Shown here in pieces: positions 63,855-64,000 of a stretch of 64,000 nt of DNA. The position numbers were made by a program, and so were the translations under genes. The notes beneath the pieces were generated by a model that did no database searches, was not told the DNA's origin, and worked only from the letters and a program-made list of their open reading frames with translations. Numbering within the stretch: position 1 is the first letter of the stretch; each line of letters begins with the position of its first letter. Origin of the DNA: Amaranthus tricolor (Eukaryota > Streptophyta > Magnoliopsida > Caryophyllales > Amaranthaceae); the NCBI RefSeq assembly GCF_026212465.1, contig NC_080056.1, positions 23,892,811 to 23,956,810 on the forward strand, read 5' to 3'.

Positions 63855-64000
63855 ATGAAGAAATTGACAATCCGTAAAAAAGCCAGTGATTCGAAAAAGA
63901 AGCAGTCTGAGTTGGCAACTGAGGTGGGTAATGTAAGGGTAGATGAGGTGGTGATTGAAAGTTCTGAGTTGGTTTTAGCAAATGTAGATGGTGATGCTGA
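63855..64000 (+). CDS. 5' part of an unidentified protein gene, possibly carried by a MULE
   Basis: From ATG at 63855 the frame stays open to the window end (48 codons plus 2 bases). It begins MKKLTIRKKASDSKKKQSEL and continues with an acidic, Val-rich stretch. The first 17 residues are strongly basic (a possible nuclear localisation signal); the rest is acidic. Base composition changes here: the frame is richer in G than the surrounding AT-rich DNA, which supports real coding sequence. Because a MULE-like terminus lies about 0.5 kb upstream, it may encode a MULE-associated protein such as a transposase or a captured host gene. There is not enough sequence to recognise a family. Confidence 0.5.
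   Translation, partial: MKKLTIRKKASDSKKKQSELATEVGNVRVDEVVIESSELVLANVDGDA

Overview
This is plant nuclear DNA, most likely from a flowering plant (eudicot-like). The evidence is a long centromere-type satellite array, hAT, CACTA, Mutator and Stowaway-like elements, a decayed Ty1/Copia retrotransposon, and one intact SUPERMAN/TAC1-type zinc-finger gene with a QALGGH finger and a C-terminal EAR motif. I cannot name the species from the sequence. I see no rRNA, tRNA or CRISPR array and no bacterial gene organisation.

Region 1 (1-45562) is a single AT-rich tandem satellite, all in one orientation, with a basic monomer of about 168-169 bp. From 1 to about 35110 it forms a higher-order repeat (HOR). 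Twenty-one diverged monomers make a unit of about 3.52 kb that recurs almost unchanged. In four consecutive units (20828-30871) six monomers are missing at an identical junction, giving a 15-monomer unit of about 2.51 kb. From about 35111 to 45562 the same monomer continues as diverged copies without the 3.5-kb order. Within that flank there is a weak older period of about 1.09 kb (37.25-39.7 kb) and a 1645-bp hAT-type element inserted with an 8-bp target duplication (39772-41416). A homogeneous HOR core beside a diverged monomeric edge is the layout expected at the border of a centromeric array.

Region 2 (45563-50253) begins abruptly. It holds an LTR-like but unclassified stretch, a TTA/TAG microsatellite interrupted by a second, GC-rich hAT-like element (47463-48164), a degenerate TTAGT-rich tract, and two CACTA-like terminal fragments.

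Region 3 (50254-56632) is gene-bearing. The zinc-finger gene (55184-55675) is preceded by several small transposons with clear target duplications: two related Mutator-type foldback MITEs (9-bp duplications), a Stowaway-like MITE nested in the second, and a CACTA-type MITE. The 3' flank of the gene (55786-56615) has a diverged copy upstream of the gene (51508-53158), which suggests an old local duplication in which one gene copy was lost.

Region 4 (56633-62437) is a minus-strand Copia element with broken gag, protease, integrase, reverse transcriptase and RNase H. Its 3' LTR is about 0.93 kb, and its 5' LTR is cut to about 0.39 kb. Region 5 (62438-64000) has unassigned AT-rich DNA, then a Mutator-like terminal sequence, and then the start of a reading frame that runs off the window end.
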